Assembly: GCF_039975415.1 (NCBI RefSeq)
Contig: NZ_JBDWHD010000006.1
DNA length: 64,000 nucleotides
Source: Ascidiaceihabitans sp039975415
Lineage (GTDB): Bacteria; Pseudomonadota; Alphaproteobacteria; Rhodobacterales; Rhodobacteraceae
Strand: one strand, 5' to 3'
In this document: positions 7,829 to 17,661 of the stretch, one piece after another
Layout of the letters: every line of letters starts with the position of its first letter
Position numbering within the stretch: the first letter of the stretch is position 1
Notes under the pieces: generated by a model
Told to the model about the DNA's origin: nothing
The model's input: only the letters and a program-made list of their open reading frames with translations
The model's database searches: none
Position numbers and translations under genes: made by a program

Positions 7829-9370
7829 ATGACCTCTACAGCCATTACATTCTCGGACGATCAGGCGAATGCCTATGACAGCATTGCAGAAATGCTGCGT
7901 TTGGCGGGGATCGATTTAGACGATAGCTTGCTGTTGCCTCCAAAGGGGGCGGCGTCCTCTGTGATGGGCGTCACGGGCAAGGCGGGGTCTGGGAAAACCC
8001 TGTTGCTGGCGGAACTTTATAAGGCGCTTGAAGGCGCCGGTGTTGACGTCGTTTCGGGGGACTACGAAAGCAAAAAGCGCAAGGACAAGCGCACGCTGGC
8101 CATTTTGGCGCCGACAAACAAAGCCGCCTCTGTTTTGCGTTTGCGTGGAGTGCCTGCGACGACGATTCACCGTATTTTATACACGCCTGTGTATGATCCC
8201 GAATATGAACGGATCGCAGAATGGTTGGCAGGCAATGGTGAGCGCCCCGAAATCGAGGGTCTGACGGACCTTGCATTGGACCGCGCAGCGGCTTTCTATG
8301 CGGGTAATAAATCCATTCCCGGTGCGCTTGCGGCCGCTGGGTTGCGTGGCTCCGATTTTATAACCGGCTGGAAGCGACGCGAAGAACCACTGGACATTGG
8401 TTTTATCGACGAAAGTTCGATGCTGGACGACAAGCAATTTGAAGACCTGAAAGAGATTTTTCCGACACTTTTGCTTTTTGGTGATCCCGCGCAGCTGGCG
8501 CCTGTGAAGCAGTCAGGCACGATGGTCTTTGACAAACTGCCTGACACGCGCATCCTGAATTTGAACAGGGTACACAGGCAGACCGCAGACAATCCGATCT
8601 TGGATTTGGCCCATGCCTTGGCCGATCCCAGCCTTGAATTTCACCAGTTTGAAAAGATGGTCGAAGATGCGGCCCAAAAAGATGAACGCGTTGTGTGGGG
8701 GCAACGTGTGGAAGTCGATTTGATGGCCCGCAGTCCTGTATTGGTATGGCGCAATGCCACCCGCATCCGTTTGATCAATGCATTTCGCAATGTTTATGGC
8801 GCGCCGGAAGACGCGTTGGCAGAAGGCGAACCTTTGATTTGTGACGGGATCGAGCTGCCGATGAAGCACCGCAAAAAACGTCTCGATTTAGAGGCGCGGG
8901 GGCTGATCAAAGGGGCACAAGTTGTTTACCTGGGCGAAGGCCGCAAGCCGGGGTTTTCGCGTTTGCACGTGATGGGGGCCGAAGACCCACAAGTCAGTGC
9001 CGCGTCTATTGTTAAAATTGAAAAGCCGGATGAAGAAGAACCCTTTATTCCCTTTGCTGCCCGTATGGGCGCCACGTTTTTGCACGGCGCGGCGGTGACC
9101 ATCCACAAAGCGCAGGGGTCCCAATGGGACACGGTGCAAGTGTTCGCCCCCGACTTGTTTGTAGCGGCGCGTATGGGGCGCATGGAAGCGGGGCAACCCT
9201 TGTGGAAACGTCTTGCTTACGTGGCAATAACACGAGCACAGAACCGGTTGATCTGGGTTGTGCGCAACCGTTTGTCGAAGCCCACGGAACCTTTGCGTGT
9301 GGATGATTTGCGCAGTGTAGCGCCTGCACCTTTGACATTGGCACAAGAAGAACCGGAGGAATTTTTATGA
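7829..9370 (+). CDS. RecD/Dda-like superfamily 1B DNA helicase (stand-alone)
   Basis: A 513-residue SF1 helicase. Walker A is GKAGSGKT (residues 50-57), then ILAPTNKAA (motif Ia), DESSML (motif II), GDPAQLAPV (motif III), the AVTIHKAQGSQWD block (motif V) and YVAITRA (motif VI). It resembles phage Dda and the short RecD2-like helicases found widely in Alphaproteobacteria; it lacks the RecD2 N-terminal extension and any nuclease domain. A role in replication-fork or recombination repair is inferred. It runs with the luxI strand, and its stop overlaps the start of the next gene (ATGA), implying coupled translation. Confidence 0.87.
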   Translation: MTSTAITFSDDQANAYDSIAEMLRLAGIDLDDSLLLPPKGAASSVMGVTGKAGSGKTLLLAELYKALEGAGVDVVSGDYESKKRKDKRTLAILAPTNKAASVLRLRGVPATTIHRILYTPVYDPEYERIAEWLAGNGERPEIEGLTDLALDRAAAFYAGNKSIPGALAAAGLRGSDFITGWKRREEPLDIGFIDESSMLDDKQFEDLKEIFPTLLLFGDPAQLAPVKQSGTMVFDKLPDTRILNLNRVHRQTADNPILDLAHALADPSLEFHQFEKMVEDAAQKDERVVWGQRVEVDLMARSPVLVWRNATRIRLINAFRNVYGAPEDALAEGEPLICDGIELPMKHRKKRLDLEARGLIKGAQVVYLGEGRKPGFSRLHVMGAEDPQVSAASIVKIEKPDEEEPFIPFAARMGATFLHGAAVTIHKAQGSQWDTVQVFAPDLFVAARMGRMEAGQPLWKRLAYVAITRAQNRLIWVVRNRLSKPTEPLRVDDLRSVAPAPLTLAQEEPEEFL

Positions 9371-10080
9371 AGTCCATCATCATCACAGGTGCGAGTTCAG
9401 GGATTGGCCGGGCCACAGCAGAGCTGTTTTTGGAAAGGGGTTGGCAGGTGGGCTTGATCGCGCGGCGTGGGGAGGTATTGGAAGATATCGCGAACACATA
9501 CGATACGGCCATTGCTTTGCCAGCGGATGTTACAGACGCGGATGCGATGACGGCGGCGTTTGCAGCCTTCACAACGCAGACAGGCAGGTTGGATGCCTTG
9601 TTCAACAATGCCGGCATGTTCGGTCCGTCCGCACCCATTGATGAGGTGCCTTTGGATCAATGGATGCAAGTGTTGAACGTGAATGTGGGGGGCATGTTCA
9701 TCGCCGCACAGCTGGCTTTTGCACAGATGCGTGCCCAAACCCCGCAAGGGGGCCGCATCATCAACAACGGATCATTGTCCGCCCATGTGCCGCGGCCCAA
9801 TTCAGTCTGCTATACGACCACAAAACACGCGGTGTCCGGACTTACCAAAACGATTTCGCTGGACGGGCGGGCATGTAACGTCGCCTGTGGGCAAATTGAT
9901 ATTGGAAATGCTGAAACGGACATGGTTGCGGCGTTGAAGTCCACACAGCCTGACATGCCGACAATGGATGTGCGTCATGCCGCAGAAGCCGTTTTGCATA
10001 TGGCGGAGTTGCCGTTGACTGCCAATGTGCAAAACATGACCGTTATGGCGTCGCAAATGCCTTACATCGGGCGGGGATAA
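9367..10080 (+). CDS. short-chain dehydrogenase/reductase (SDR family)
   Basis: A 237-residue classical SDR. The Rossmann motif TGASSGIG is at residues 7-14, NNAG at 80-83, and the catalytic triad is Ser136, Tyr149 and Lys153 (YTTTK). Arg at 33-34, after the second beta-strand, suggests NADP(H) preference. The substrate cannot be told. The start overlaps the helicase stop by four bases, and there is only a six-base gap to the convergent gene on the other side. Confidence 0.88.
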   Translation: MKSIIITGASSGIGRATAELFLERGWQVGLIARRGEVLEDIANTYDTAIALPADVTDADAMTAAFAAFTTQTGRLDALFNNAGMFGPSAPIDEVPLDQWMQVLNVNVGGMFIAAQLAFAQMRAQTPQGGRIINNGSLSAHVPRPNSVCYTTTKHAVSGLTKTISLDGRACNVACGQIDIGNAETDMVAALKSTQPDMPTMDVRHAAEAVLHMAELPLTANVQNMTVMASQMPYIGRG

Positions 10081-10086
10081 GCAAAC

Positions 10087-10836
10087 CTACTGGCGGATCA
10101 AACTAAAGACCGCAGAGGCGCTCCAACCGGCGGCGATCGCAATCGCAAGTGACATCAGACCGTACAAAAACGCGTTTTCATGTGCCAGATTGTACAACCA
10201 GCGTTCCAAGCCGACCTTTTGGACTGGAATGCTTGTTGTGTACAAATCCACAATCTGACCGTTGCGTGTGAGATAAATCTCGGTTTTATATTCGCCTTCG
10301 GTTAAGTTGGCTGGCAGTGTGATCCGGGTTTGAAACAATGTGTCCTGCGTCAGGTTCACAGAGCCTTCAAGCGTTTGGTACAGGTTGTTGGCTTCGCGGA
10401 TACGGATCAAAGACTGGATGAACGCGGTGCTGCCGCCTTCTGCCGGGCCGACCGACCGAATGGCCCGATTGATGGTGATCCGTGTGTTTATGTCTTCGCT
10501 TTCCGCCAGAATATCGGCCAAGGGCGCATTCGTGGCAACGGCGTAGAAAGTCGGGGCAATATCGATGTCCACAGACGCCGCATTCACCCAAATCCCCAGC
10601 TTTTTGTCTTTGCGGCGCACGGTAACCGGCTGGTCGGGGCCGGCAACGGTGACAATGACACCCAAATCGCCTTCTATCAGCGGCCCAACTTCGCGTTTGA
10701 TCGCGCCAAACAGCAAAATTTCAGCACCGTTAAAGGTGGCTGTGATGTCGATTTCATCACGGCTTTTGCCAAGAACGACTTCTTCGGCCATGACGGGCAT
10801 AGCCAAAAAGACAAACGCAAGAAGCAATCTAAGCAT
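10087..10836 (-). CDS. TIGR02186-type membrane-anchored periplasmic protein
   Basis: A 249-residue protein with a signal peptide (residues 1-17, ending PVMA), an extracytoplasmic beta-rich region (ITATFNGAEILLFGAI, then PVTVRRKDKKLGIWVN), and one C-terminal membrane helix (LYGLMSLAIAIAAGWSASAVF). I recognise the pattern of the conserved family TIGR02186, of unknown function, which typically accompanies TauE/SafE permeases. The ATG at 10836 is one base after the permease stop, so the two are co-translated. A role with the permease in sulfur-anion or related export is inference. Confidence 0.78.
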   Translation of the reverse strand: MLRLLLAFVFLAMPVMAEEVVLGKSRDEIDITATFNGAEILLFGAIKREVGPLIEGDLGVIVTVAGPDQPVTVRRKDKKLGIWVNAASVDIDIAPTFYAVATNAPLADILAESEDINTRITINRAIRSVGPAEGGSTAFIQSLIRIREANNLYQTLEGSVNLTQDTLFQTRITLPANLTEGEYKTEIYLTRNGQIVDLYTTSIPVQKVGLERWLYNLAHENAFLYGLMSLAIAIAAGWSASAVFSLIRQ

Positions 10837-10837
10837 C

Positions 10838-11752
10838 TCAGTGCCCCCCCGCCGCGCCAAGTGAATAGAGCTCGGATGGTTGCAGCAATAAATCCAATGC
10901 CAGCTTGCCACACACTGCCAGCACCATGAGGGCCAGCAAGATACGCAACTGTTCGGCTTTCATTTTGACGCCAATGCGAGTGCCGATTTGGGCGCCAACG
11001 ACACCGCCAACCAGCAAAAGAACGGCCAGAACCACATCAACTGTGTAGTTGGTGGTGGCGTGCAGCATTGTGGTAAACGCTGTCACAAAAATGATCTGGA
11101 ACAGCGATGTACCAACCACAACTTTTGTGGGCATGCCCAGTAGATAAATCATGGCCGGTACCATGATGAAACCACCGCCTACACCCATAATAGCTGCCAG
11201 AACACCGACGGCGACCCCCACAATCAGTGGCGGGATAACGGAGATATACAAACCGGACACACGGAACCGCATTTTGAAGGGTAAGCCGTGAATCCAATTG
11301 TGTTTTTTTCGTTTTGGAACAACGCCTTTGGATGTTTTGCGGATGGCGTTCAAGCTTTCGATGAACATCAACCCGCCAATGACACCAAGGAAAACAACAT
11401 AGCACAATTTGACCAGCAAATCGACTTGGCCCTGCGCTTTGAGGTAGTTGAATACAACGACACCCAACGCGGCGCCCATAAGGCCGCCAATCAACAAGAC
11501 AGTGCCCATCCTTAGATCGACGGTCTTTCGTCTGAAGTGTGCCAGAACCCCGGAAAAGGACGATGCCACAATCTGGTTCGCTTCCGTTGCAACAGCGACC
11601 GCAGGGGGGATGCCAATAAAGAACAACAAAGGCGTCATGAGGAACCCGCCTCCGACACCGAACATGCCAGACAGGATACCAACGATGCCCCCAAGCCCCA
11701 AAAGGAGGAAGGCATTGACCGAGACTTCGGCGATGGGAAGGTAGATTTGCAT
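10838..11752 (-). CDS. TauE/SafE-family sulfite/sulfonate-type permease
   Basis: A 304-residue inner-membrane permease with about eight helices in two homologous halves, each opening with the family glycine motif: GGIVGILSGMFGVGGGFLMTP and ILAAIMGVGGGFIMVP. The family exports sulfite, sulfoacetate or related anions. The ATG at 11752 is preceded by GAGGG; the longer reading to 11809 lacks support. It is co-transcribed with the TIGR02186-type gene. The substrate is not determined. Confidence 0.87.
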   Translation of the reverse strand: MQIYLPIAEVSVNAFLLLGLGGIVGILSGMFGVGGGFLMTPLLFFIGIPPAVAVATEANQIVASSFSGVLAHFRRKTVDLRMGTVLLIGGLMGAALGVVVFNYLKAQGQVDLLVKLCYVVFLGVIGGLMFIESLNAIRKTSKGVVPKRKKHNWIHGLPFKMRFRVSGLYISVIPPLIVGVAVGVLAAIMGVGGGFIMVPAMIYLLGMPTKVVVGTSLFQIIFVTAFTTMLHATTNYTVDVVLAVLLLVGGVVGAQIGTRIGVKMKAEQLRILLALMVLAVCGKLALDLLLQPSELYSLGAAGGH

Positions 11753-11855
11753 GAACCCTCCTAAACCTGTCCCCCTTAACAAATCAATAGGCGTGCTGCG
11801 TTGCAACAAACAGGATAGATGGAAACCTTCAAACTGGACTTATCGGAATCGGCTG

Positions 11856-12824
11856 TTACCGCTCTTTGACATAAGGCTCACCGCCCGCGCGTGGCGGAAT
11901 GGCCTTGCCCACAAACCCTGCCAAAATCACCACCGTCATGATGTAGGGCAGGGCGCCTAAAAGCTGACCTTGTACTTTGATGCCGATCACGGTTTCGATC
12001 AGATCGGGGCGCAGTTCCAACGCTTGGAACAGTCCAAACAGCAAAGTCGCATAAAGCGCATACCAAGGGCGCCATTTCGCAAAGATCAACGCGGCAAGGG
12101 CAATAAACCCGCGGCCTGCCGACATGTCTTTAACGAAACCGGCTTGCAATGCGGTGGACAGGTAAGCCCCCGCAATACCACATAAAATACCGCAAATCGC
12201 AACGGCCGCATAGCGCAGGCCCACCACGGAAACACCGGCCGTATCCACCGCCGCAGGGTTTTCACCCACGGCCCGCAAACGCAGGCCGAAACGAGTGCGA
12301 AACAGCAACCACCATGTGAAAGGCACGGCTGCGAATGCGACGTAGACCAAAACCGAATGGCCGGAAATAAGTTCGGCGTAGATCGGGCCAAACACCGGCA
12401 CACCGCTTAGTGTTTCCGCAAAAGGCAGAGTGATGGGCTCAAACCGCCCGCCCCCAATCAAAGACGGCGTACGCCCGCCTTGTTTGAACCAGGCTTGGGC
12501 GATCAAAACGGTCAATCCGGCTGCCAAAAAATTTATCGCAACACCCGAAATCAGTTGATTGCCGCGGAACGTGATCGACGCAAGACCGTGTACAATGCTA
12601 AGAACCATGGACGCACCAATGCCTGCCAACAACCCGATCCACACGTTTCCTGTAATTGCGGCGATGGCGGCAGACATGAAAGCAGCAGCAAGCATTTTGC
12701 CTTCCAGACCGATGTCGAAGATGCCTGCGCGTTCCGAAAACAAGCCTGCAAGACAGGCCAACAGCAAAGGCACAGCAAGGCGAACCGAAGAATCAAACAC
12801 TTGAAGAAGGGTTAGAAAATCCAT
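11856..12824 (-). CDS. ABC transporter permease, BMP/nucleoside type (NupQ-like)
   Basis: A 322-residue multi-pass permease of the BPD_transp_2 family, with the hallmark segment ERAGIFDIGLEGKMLAAAF near the N terminus and GRGFIALAALIFAKWRP later on. It forms one half of the channel of a nucleoside/purine importer. The ATG at 12824 overlaps the upstream permease stop (TGATG); a GTG one codon earlier is possible. It is the last gene of the four-gene importer operon. Confidence 0.88.
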   Translation of the reverse strand: MDFLTLLQVFDSSVRLAVPLLLACLAGLFSERAGIFDIGLEGKMLAAAFMSAAIAAITGNVWIGLLAGIGASMVLSIVHGLASITFRGNQLISGVAINFLAAGLTVLIAQAWFKQGGRTPSLIGGGRFEPITLPFAETLSGVPVFGPIYAELISGHSVLVYVAFAAVPFTWWLLFRTRFGLRLRAVGENPAAVDTAGVSVVGLRYAAVAICGILCGIAGAYLSTALQAGFVKDMSAGRGFIALAALIFAKWRPWYALYATLLFGLFQALELRPDLIETVIGIKVQGQLLGALPYIMTVVILAGFVGKAIPPRAGGEPYVKER

Positions 12825-13918
12825 CACACGTCCCTCCGTCGCAGGGCAAGAAAGATGCGTTCCAAGGGCATACGCACCATGTTATCCAGTGCGCCGGTAA
12901 ACAAAATCACAAGGGCTTGGATCACCACGATCAATTCACGCGGGATAGATGTCCAAAGTGCCAGTTCTGCGCCGCCCTGGTAAAGAAACCCGAACAAAAT
13001 GGCTGCAATGAACACGCCAACAGGGTGTGACCGGCCCATCAAAGCCACCGCAATTCCGATAAATCCGGCCCCTTCCGTTGAATTCAGAACAAGGCGCTCA
13101 GCCTCGCCCATGACGTTGTTGATGGCCATCATGCCAGCCAAAGCGCCGGAAATGATCATCGCGATCATGGTGATTTTGACAGTGCTGATGCCTGCATATT
13201 TAGCGGCACTTTCGGAATGCCCATAGGCACGAATTTCATAGCCCAGCTTGGTGCGCCAGATCAGCACCCACAAAGCGAAACAGGCCAGAATTGCAACGAT
13301 CAGGGATATGTTGGCCGGGGCCGCCTTGGAAAAGTTGATCCCGATGGGCGCTAGAATTTCGTGCAAAGACGGTAAATGAACGGTTTCGGAAAACCGTGCG
13401 CTGGCAGGATCCATGCTGCCTTTTGGGCGCAACTGGTTGACCAACATGTAATTAAGCAAAGCGGCCGCGATAAAGTTGAACATGATCGTTGTAATGACAA
13501 TGTGACTGCCGCGTTTGGCTTGCAAATAGGCGGGGACAGCGGCCCAAATAGCGCCGAATGCACCAGCCATGACAGCTGCACCAAGCAACGCGAAAGACCA
13601 ATGCGGCCAAGGGATGTAGAGGCACGCCAACGCGACGCCCAGCCCGCCCAGCATAGCCTGACCTTCACCGCCGATGTTAAACAGGCGTGCATGAAAGGCG
13701 ACAGCCACAGCCAGGCCGGTAAACATGAAGTTGGTTGCGTAATACAGCGTGTAGCCCCAACCGTATGTGCTGCCCAAGGCGCCGCTGACCATAAGTTTCA
13801 CAGCAGCCACCGGATCTTCGCCTATAGCCAGTATCACCAGACAAGAAATGATCGCGGCCAGCAGCAGCGAGATCAAAGGCACAAGAACGACCTCGGCCCA
13901 TTTTGGCATCACATCCAT
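12824..13918 (-). CDS. ABC transporter permease, BMP/nucleoside type (NupP-like)
   Basis: A 364-residue permease with roughly ten helices. It contains FHARLFNIGGEGQAMLGGLG, equivalent to the motif in its partner, and an extended N terminus as is usual for the longer subunit. It pairs with the downstream permease. The start lies three bases after the ATPase stop, so the genes are tightly coupled. Confidence 0.88.
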   Translation of the reverse strand: MDVMPKWAEVVLVPLISLLLAAIISCLVILAIGEDPVAAVKLMVSGALGSTYGWGYTLYYATNFMFTGLAVAVAFHARLFNIGGEGQAMLGGLGVALACLYIPWPHWSFALLGAAVMAGAFGAIWAAVPAYLQAKRGSHIVITTIMFNFIAAALLNYMLVNQLRPKGSMDPASARFSETVHLPSLHEILAPIGINFSKAAPANISLIVAILACFALWVLIWRTKLGYEIRAYGHSESAAKYAGISTVKITMIAMIISGALAGMMAINNVMGEAERLVLNSTEGAGFIGIAVALMGRSHPVGVFIAAILFGFLYQGGAELALWTSIPRELIVVIQALVILFTGALDNMVRMPLERIFLALRRRDV

Positions 13919-13921
13919 ATC

Positions 13922-15442
13922 TTAGACCCCCACGCCAGCCATTAGCAGGCCCAGCTCTTTTTCGTCGGTTTCATTGGGAAGACGTTCACCCATGATGTGC
14001 CCGTCGAACATGACCGCGACACGGTCGGACAAAGCAAGAATTTCTTCCAGCTCGACACTGACCAGCAATATCGCCTTGCCTTGGTCGCGCAGGGCCACAA
14101 TCTGCTGGTGGATAAATTCGATCGCGCCGATATCAACGCCGCGTGTTGGCTGGCCGATCAGCAGCAGGTCAGGATTGCGTTCGATTTCGCGGGCCAGCAC
14201 AATCTTTTGCTGGTTGCCGCCTGAAAAGTTCTTGGCCGCCAGCTTCGGGTCGGGCGGGCGGACATCAAACCGGTCCATTTTTTCAATGGTGTCTTGTTTG
14301 ATGGCGGCGTTGTTCATCAAGATGCCGGATGCATAGGCGGGTTCATCGTGATAGCCGAAGGCGGTATTTTCCCAAGCCATGTAATCCATGATCAAGCCTT
14401 CGCGCTGGCGATCTTCGGGCACATGGGCGATGCCACGTTTGCGGCGCGACTTGCCGTCAGAAAACTTGCCTGTCAGATCGATGGGGGCACCATTCACAGA
14501 CACTGTTCCAGAGCCATCCGCATAGCCCCCAAGCACTTCCAATAACTCTGACTGCCCATTGCCTGCGACACCGGCAATGCCCACAACTTCGCCAGCGCGA
14601 ACTTGCAGGTTGATGCCTTTCAAGCGCTCAACGCCCTGTTCGTCCACGACGCGCAGGTTTTGAATATCCAACACCACGTCACCGGGGGTGGCTGGGTCTT
14701 TGTCGACGCGTAACAATACCTTACGTCCGACCATCAGCTCTGCCAATTGCTCGGGGCTGGTTTGCGCGGTTTTGACTGTGGCGGTCATTTCACCGCGTCG
14801 CATCACGCTTACGGTGTCGGTGATTTCCATGATCTCGCGCAGTTTATGTGTGATCAGGATGATTGTTTTGCCTTCTTCACGCAAACGGCTCAGAATACGG
14901 AACAACTGGTCCGCTTCAGCCGGAGTAAGCACGCCGGTGGGTTCATCCAAAATTAGAATTTCGGCCTGTCGGTACAGGGCTTTCAAAATCTCGACACGTT
15001 GTTGCATGCCCACGCCGATCTCTTCGATCAAGGCGTCGGGATCGACGTTCAATTCGTATTCGGCGGCCAGATCAACCAGAGATTTCCGGGCTTTGGTCAA
15101 AGATGTGGACAGCGACCAACCATCTTCTGCACCCAGAATAATGTTTTCCAGCACGGTGAAGTTTTCGACCAGCTTGAAGTGCTGAAACACCATGCCGATG
15201 CCTGCGGCAATGGCCGCTTGGCTGTCCGGAATGTCCGTCTTACGGCCAGAGATGAAAATATCGCCTTTGTCGGCTTTGTAGAACCCGTAAAGGATAGACA
15301 TCAACGTGGATTTGCCTGCGCCATTTTCACCGATTATGCCGTGTATCGTGCCGGGCATCACAGAAATTGAGATGTCTTTGTTGGCTTGAACAGGACCAAA
15401 GGCCTTTGAAATGCCTTTCAGCTCAATCGCGGGGGCTGTCAT
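13922..15442 (-). CDS. ABC transporter double ATPase, BMP/nucleoside type (NupO-like)
   Basis: A 506-residue duplicated ATPase. Domain 1 has Walker A GENGAGKST (38-46), a degenerate signature GVGMQQRVEILKAL, and Walker B ILILDEPTGVLTP. Domain 2 has a modified Walker A (GVAGNGQSELLE, as in sugar/nucleoside ATPases), the signature FSGGNQQKIVLARE, and a Walker B in which Gln replaces the usual Asp-Glu context (LLLIGQPTRGVD). That pattern is typical of RbsA/NupO-type proteins, where the second site is weak. It powers uptake of nucleosides or purines delivered by the adjacent binding protein. Confidence 0.92.
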   Translation of the reverse strand: MTAPAIELKGISKAFGPVQANKDISISVMPGTIHGIIGENGAGKSTLMSILYGFYKADKGDIFISGRKTDIPDSQAAIAAGIGMVFQHFKLVENFTVLENIILGAEDGWSLSTSLTKARKSLVDLAAEYELNVDPDALIEEIGVGMQQRVEILKALYRQAEILILDEPTGVLTPAEADQLFRILSRLREEGKTIILITHKLREIMEITDTVSVMRRGEMTATVKTAQTSPEQLAELMVGRKVLLRVDKDPATPGDVVLDIQNLRVVDEQGVERLKGINLQVRAGEVVGIAGVAGNGQSELLEVLGGYADGSGTVSVNGAPIDLTGKFSDGKSRRKRGIAHVPEDRQREGLIMDYMAWENTAFGYHDEPAYASGILMNNAAIKQDTIEKMDRFDVRPPDPKLAAKNFSGGNQQKIVLAREIERNPDLLLIGQPTRGVDIGAIEFIHQQIVALRDQGKAILLVSVELEEILALSDRVAVMFDGHIMGERLPNETDEKELGLLMAGVGV

Positions 15443-15515
15443 GTGGTGCAGTCCTAATGATGTCTTGAAATAAGGGCCGCGCCAGAAATCCGGCGCGACC
15501 CATTTGAGTTTGGAA

Positions 15516-16517
15516 TTAGAACGTCAGTGCAGGGCAGCTGTCATTTTCATAGTAGGACGCCACTGTGATGTCGCCTGCGATGATTTTCTTGCGGGCCTCT
15601 TCTACGGCTGCTTTCATCTCGTCGCTGACAAGGGCTGCGTTGTTTTCGTCAAACGCGGCGCCAACGCCATCTTCTGCCAGACCCAACTGGATCACAGACC
15701 CGGTTTCCAGATCTTCACCGGCTTTCATGGCGTTGTAGACGGCAACGTCAACGCGTTTCATCATTGAAGTCAGCACTTTGCCCGGGTGCAGGTGGTTTTG
15801 GTTGCTGTCGACACCAATGGACAAAATGTTTTCGTCCGCTGCTGTCTGCAAGACGCCTACGCCTGTGCCGCCCGCTGCTGCAAATACAACATCAGCACCC
15901 TGGCTGATCTGGGCTTTGGTCAATTCGGACCCTTTGACGGGGTCATTCCAAGCCGAAGGGGTTGTGCCTGTCATGTTGGCAATCACTGTCGCATCTGGGT
16001 TCACAGCTTTTACGCCTTGGGCATAGCCGCAGCCAAAGTGGCGGATCAACGGCACGTCCATGCCACCGATGAAGCCGACAGTACCGCTTTTGGACGCCAT
16101 CGCGGCCATCATGCCAACAAGGTAAGACCCTTCGTGCTCGGCAAAGCTGACTTGGCGAATGTTGTCGCCTTTGATCCAGCTGACGTCGACGACTGCAAAC
16201 TTCGTGTCTGGATAGTCAGGCGCCACTGTGGACAGCGGATCGGCCATGCCAAAACCCATGGTTACGATTGGGTTCGCTCCGGCTTCGGCAAAGCGGCGCA
16301 AGGCCTGTTCGCGCTGTGCTTCGGATTGCAGTTCGATTTCTCGGAATGTCCCGCCTGTCTCTTCAGCCCAGCGTTGTGCGCCGTTGAAGGCAGCTTCGTT
16401 GAAGGACTTGTCGAATTTGCCGCCAAGATCAAAGATCAGCGCGGGTTCAGCCACAGCGGCTCCAGCCGACAAGGCGATCCCGGCAGCTGCGCCAAGGAAT
16501 TTCTGCATAAGGGTCAT
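15516..16517 (-). CDS. BMP-family substrate-binding protein of a nucleoside ABC importer
   Basis: A 333-residue periplasmic binding protein with a Sec signal peptide (about 1-23, ending AAVA). The mature region opens with ALIFDLGGKFDKSFNEAAFNG, the BMP/Med/PnrA family signature. Relatives bind purine nucleosides. There is no lipobox cysteine, so it is soluble in the periplasm. GGGAG precedes ATG 16517. It is the first gene of the operon binding protein-ATPase-permease-permease; the 73-base gap after it could allow differential expression. Confidence 0.92.
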   Translation of the reverse strand: MTLMQKFLGAAAGIALSAGAAVAEPALIFDLGGKFDKSFNEAAFNGAQRWAEETGGTFREIELQSEAQREQALRRFAEAGANPIVTMGFGMADPLSTVAPDYPDTKFAVVDVSWIKGDNIRQVSFAEHEGSYLVGMMAAMASKSGTVGFIGGMDVPLIRHFGCGYAQGVKAVNPDATVIANMTGTTPSAWNDPVKGSELTKAQISQGADVVFAAAGGTGVGVLQTAADENILSIGVDSNQNHLHPGKVLTSMMKRVDVAVYNAMKAGEDLETGSVIQLGLAEDGVGAAFDENNAALVSDEMKAAVEEARKKIIAGDITVASYYENDSCPALTF

Positions 16518-16648
16518 AAGGTCGTCTCCCAGTTTTATGTTTTGGACCGTGGATCATTGTCCATCCGCCCCTCTCGGACACGCAGCGTGTCCAGATCAGA
16601 CCGGAATTAGGCCGCAGGCGGGCGTTGGGGTCAACCGCTTTTTACGCT

Positions 16649-17080
16649 TTACAAGGGAATCGACGTTCCATGCCGCAAGGGCAACGCGGCCCGCATGACG
16701 ATAGCGTCCACTGATGTACCATCGCTGCGTTTATAATAGGCATTCCGACGCGCCACCTCGGCGAATCCGTGGCGCATGTACAACGACCCTGCAGGGCCGT
16801 TATCTGCGGCGACTTCTAAAAAGGCCTCATGGGCCTGCGTGCTACCAAGCCAATTTTGCATCAAACTGTGGCCAACGCCCCTGCGTTGGGCCTGAGGCAG
16901 AACCGCAATCGTCAACAGCTCTGCTTCTTGGGCGATCGTGCGCACAATCGCAAATCCGTGCATGTGGGTCAGGACCGAAACCAAGGGGCTTTCTGTCAGG
17001 CTCGCGATCTCTTCTGCGCCCCATGACCGTGATGTCGGAAACGCCGCGGCGTGGATGTCGGCCATTGCCTGTGGTGTCAC
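16649..17080 (-). CDS. rimI: ribosomal protein S18 alanine N-acetyltransferase-like GNAT
   Basis: A 143-residue GNAT acetyltransferase with the acetyl-CoA pyrophosphate loop PQAQRRGVGHSL and the RimI-like segment EVAADNGPAGSLYMRHGFAEVARRNAYY. In the family it acetylates the N-terminal alanine of ribosomal protein S18. Its start overlaps the tsaB stop by four bases, and the tsaB-rimI pairing strongly supports the call. Confidence 0.9.
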   Translation of the reverse strand: MTPQAMADIHAAAFPTSRSWGAEEIASLTESPLVSVLTHMHGFAIVRTIAQEAELLTIAVLPQAQRRGVGHSLMQNWLGSTQAHEAFLEVAADNGPAGSLYMRHGFAEVARRNAYYKRSDGTSVDAIVMRAALPLRHGTSIPL

Positions 17081-17661
17081 GGCAAGATCACCGGTGGTGC
17101 GTCTTTGGGCGGGGCCGCATCGGGCGCCCGCACGTAAAACGGAGCGGGCGCGGCAGTAGGACTGGGGTATCGCAAGGCGGCCAATCGCGCGATGGCGCCA
17201 GCCAAAGCGTCAGGCGAAGGATCATCAGGCAAGGATTTCCCCACAGCCTCGATGTCTTTGCGGAGCGCAAGGGCAGGGCCGTCTTCGGCCTGCACGTAAA
17301 CGGCATCGCGGGGGGCGGGGACTGCTACCAGTGTCCCGTCTGGAAAAAGCATCTGACGTTGTTCAAATCCGTTCACCCCGTAAGCGGGAAGACCTAGCCC
17401 CAGTGCCAAACCACGCGCAGCAGACACGCCGATGCGGATGCCGGTGAAGTTGCCGGGCCCGACGCCGACGCCAAGTGCGGCAAGATCTGGAAACCCGAGA
17501 CTGTGGCGCGACAACACGTCCTGCAGGAAGGGGATCAAGCGTTCTGCCTGTCCTTTGGCCATCGGTTCTTGCACCATTTCAAGCATTTCACTGCCGCAGA
17601 CTAAAGCTGCGGCGCAATGTGCGCCGGATGTGTCAAAGCCAAGGATAACAGGACCGGTCAT
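17077..17661 (-). CDS. tsaB: tRNA threonylcarbamoyladenosine biosynthesis protein TsaB
   Basis: A 194-residue ASKHA-fold protein opening with VILGFDTSGAHCAAAL and carrying LGVGVGPGNFTGIRIGVSAARGLA, the TsaB signature. It scaffolds TsaD/TsaE in t6A37 modification of ANN-decoding tRNAs. Length is slightly short compared with E. coli TsaB (231). The ATG at 17661 overlaps the stop of the upstream GFA gene (TGATG), and its end overlaps rimI (ATGA). Confidence 0.93.
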   Translation of the reverse strand: MTGPVILGFDTSGAHCAAALVCGSEMLEMVQEPMAKGQAERLIPFLQDVLSRHSLGFPDLAALGVGVGPGNFTGIRIGVSAARGLALGLGLPAYGVNGFEQRQMLFPDGTLVAVPAPRDAVYVQAEDGPALALRKDIEAVGKSLPDDPSPDALAGAIARLAALRYPSPTAAPAPFYVRAPDAAPPKDAPPVILP

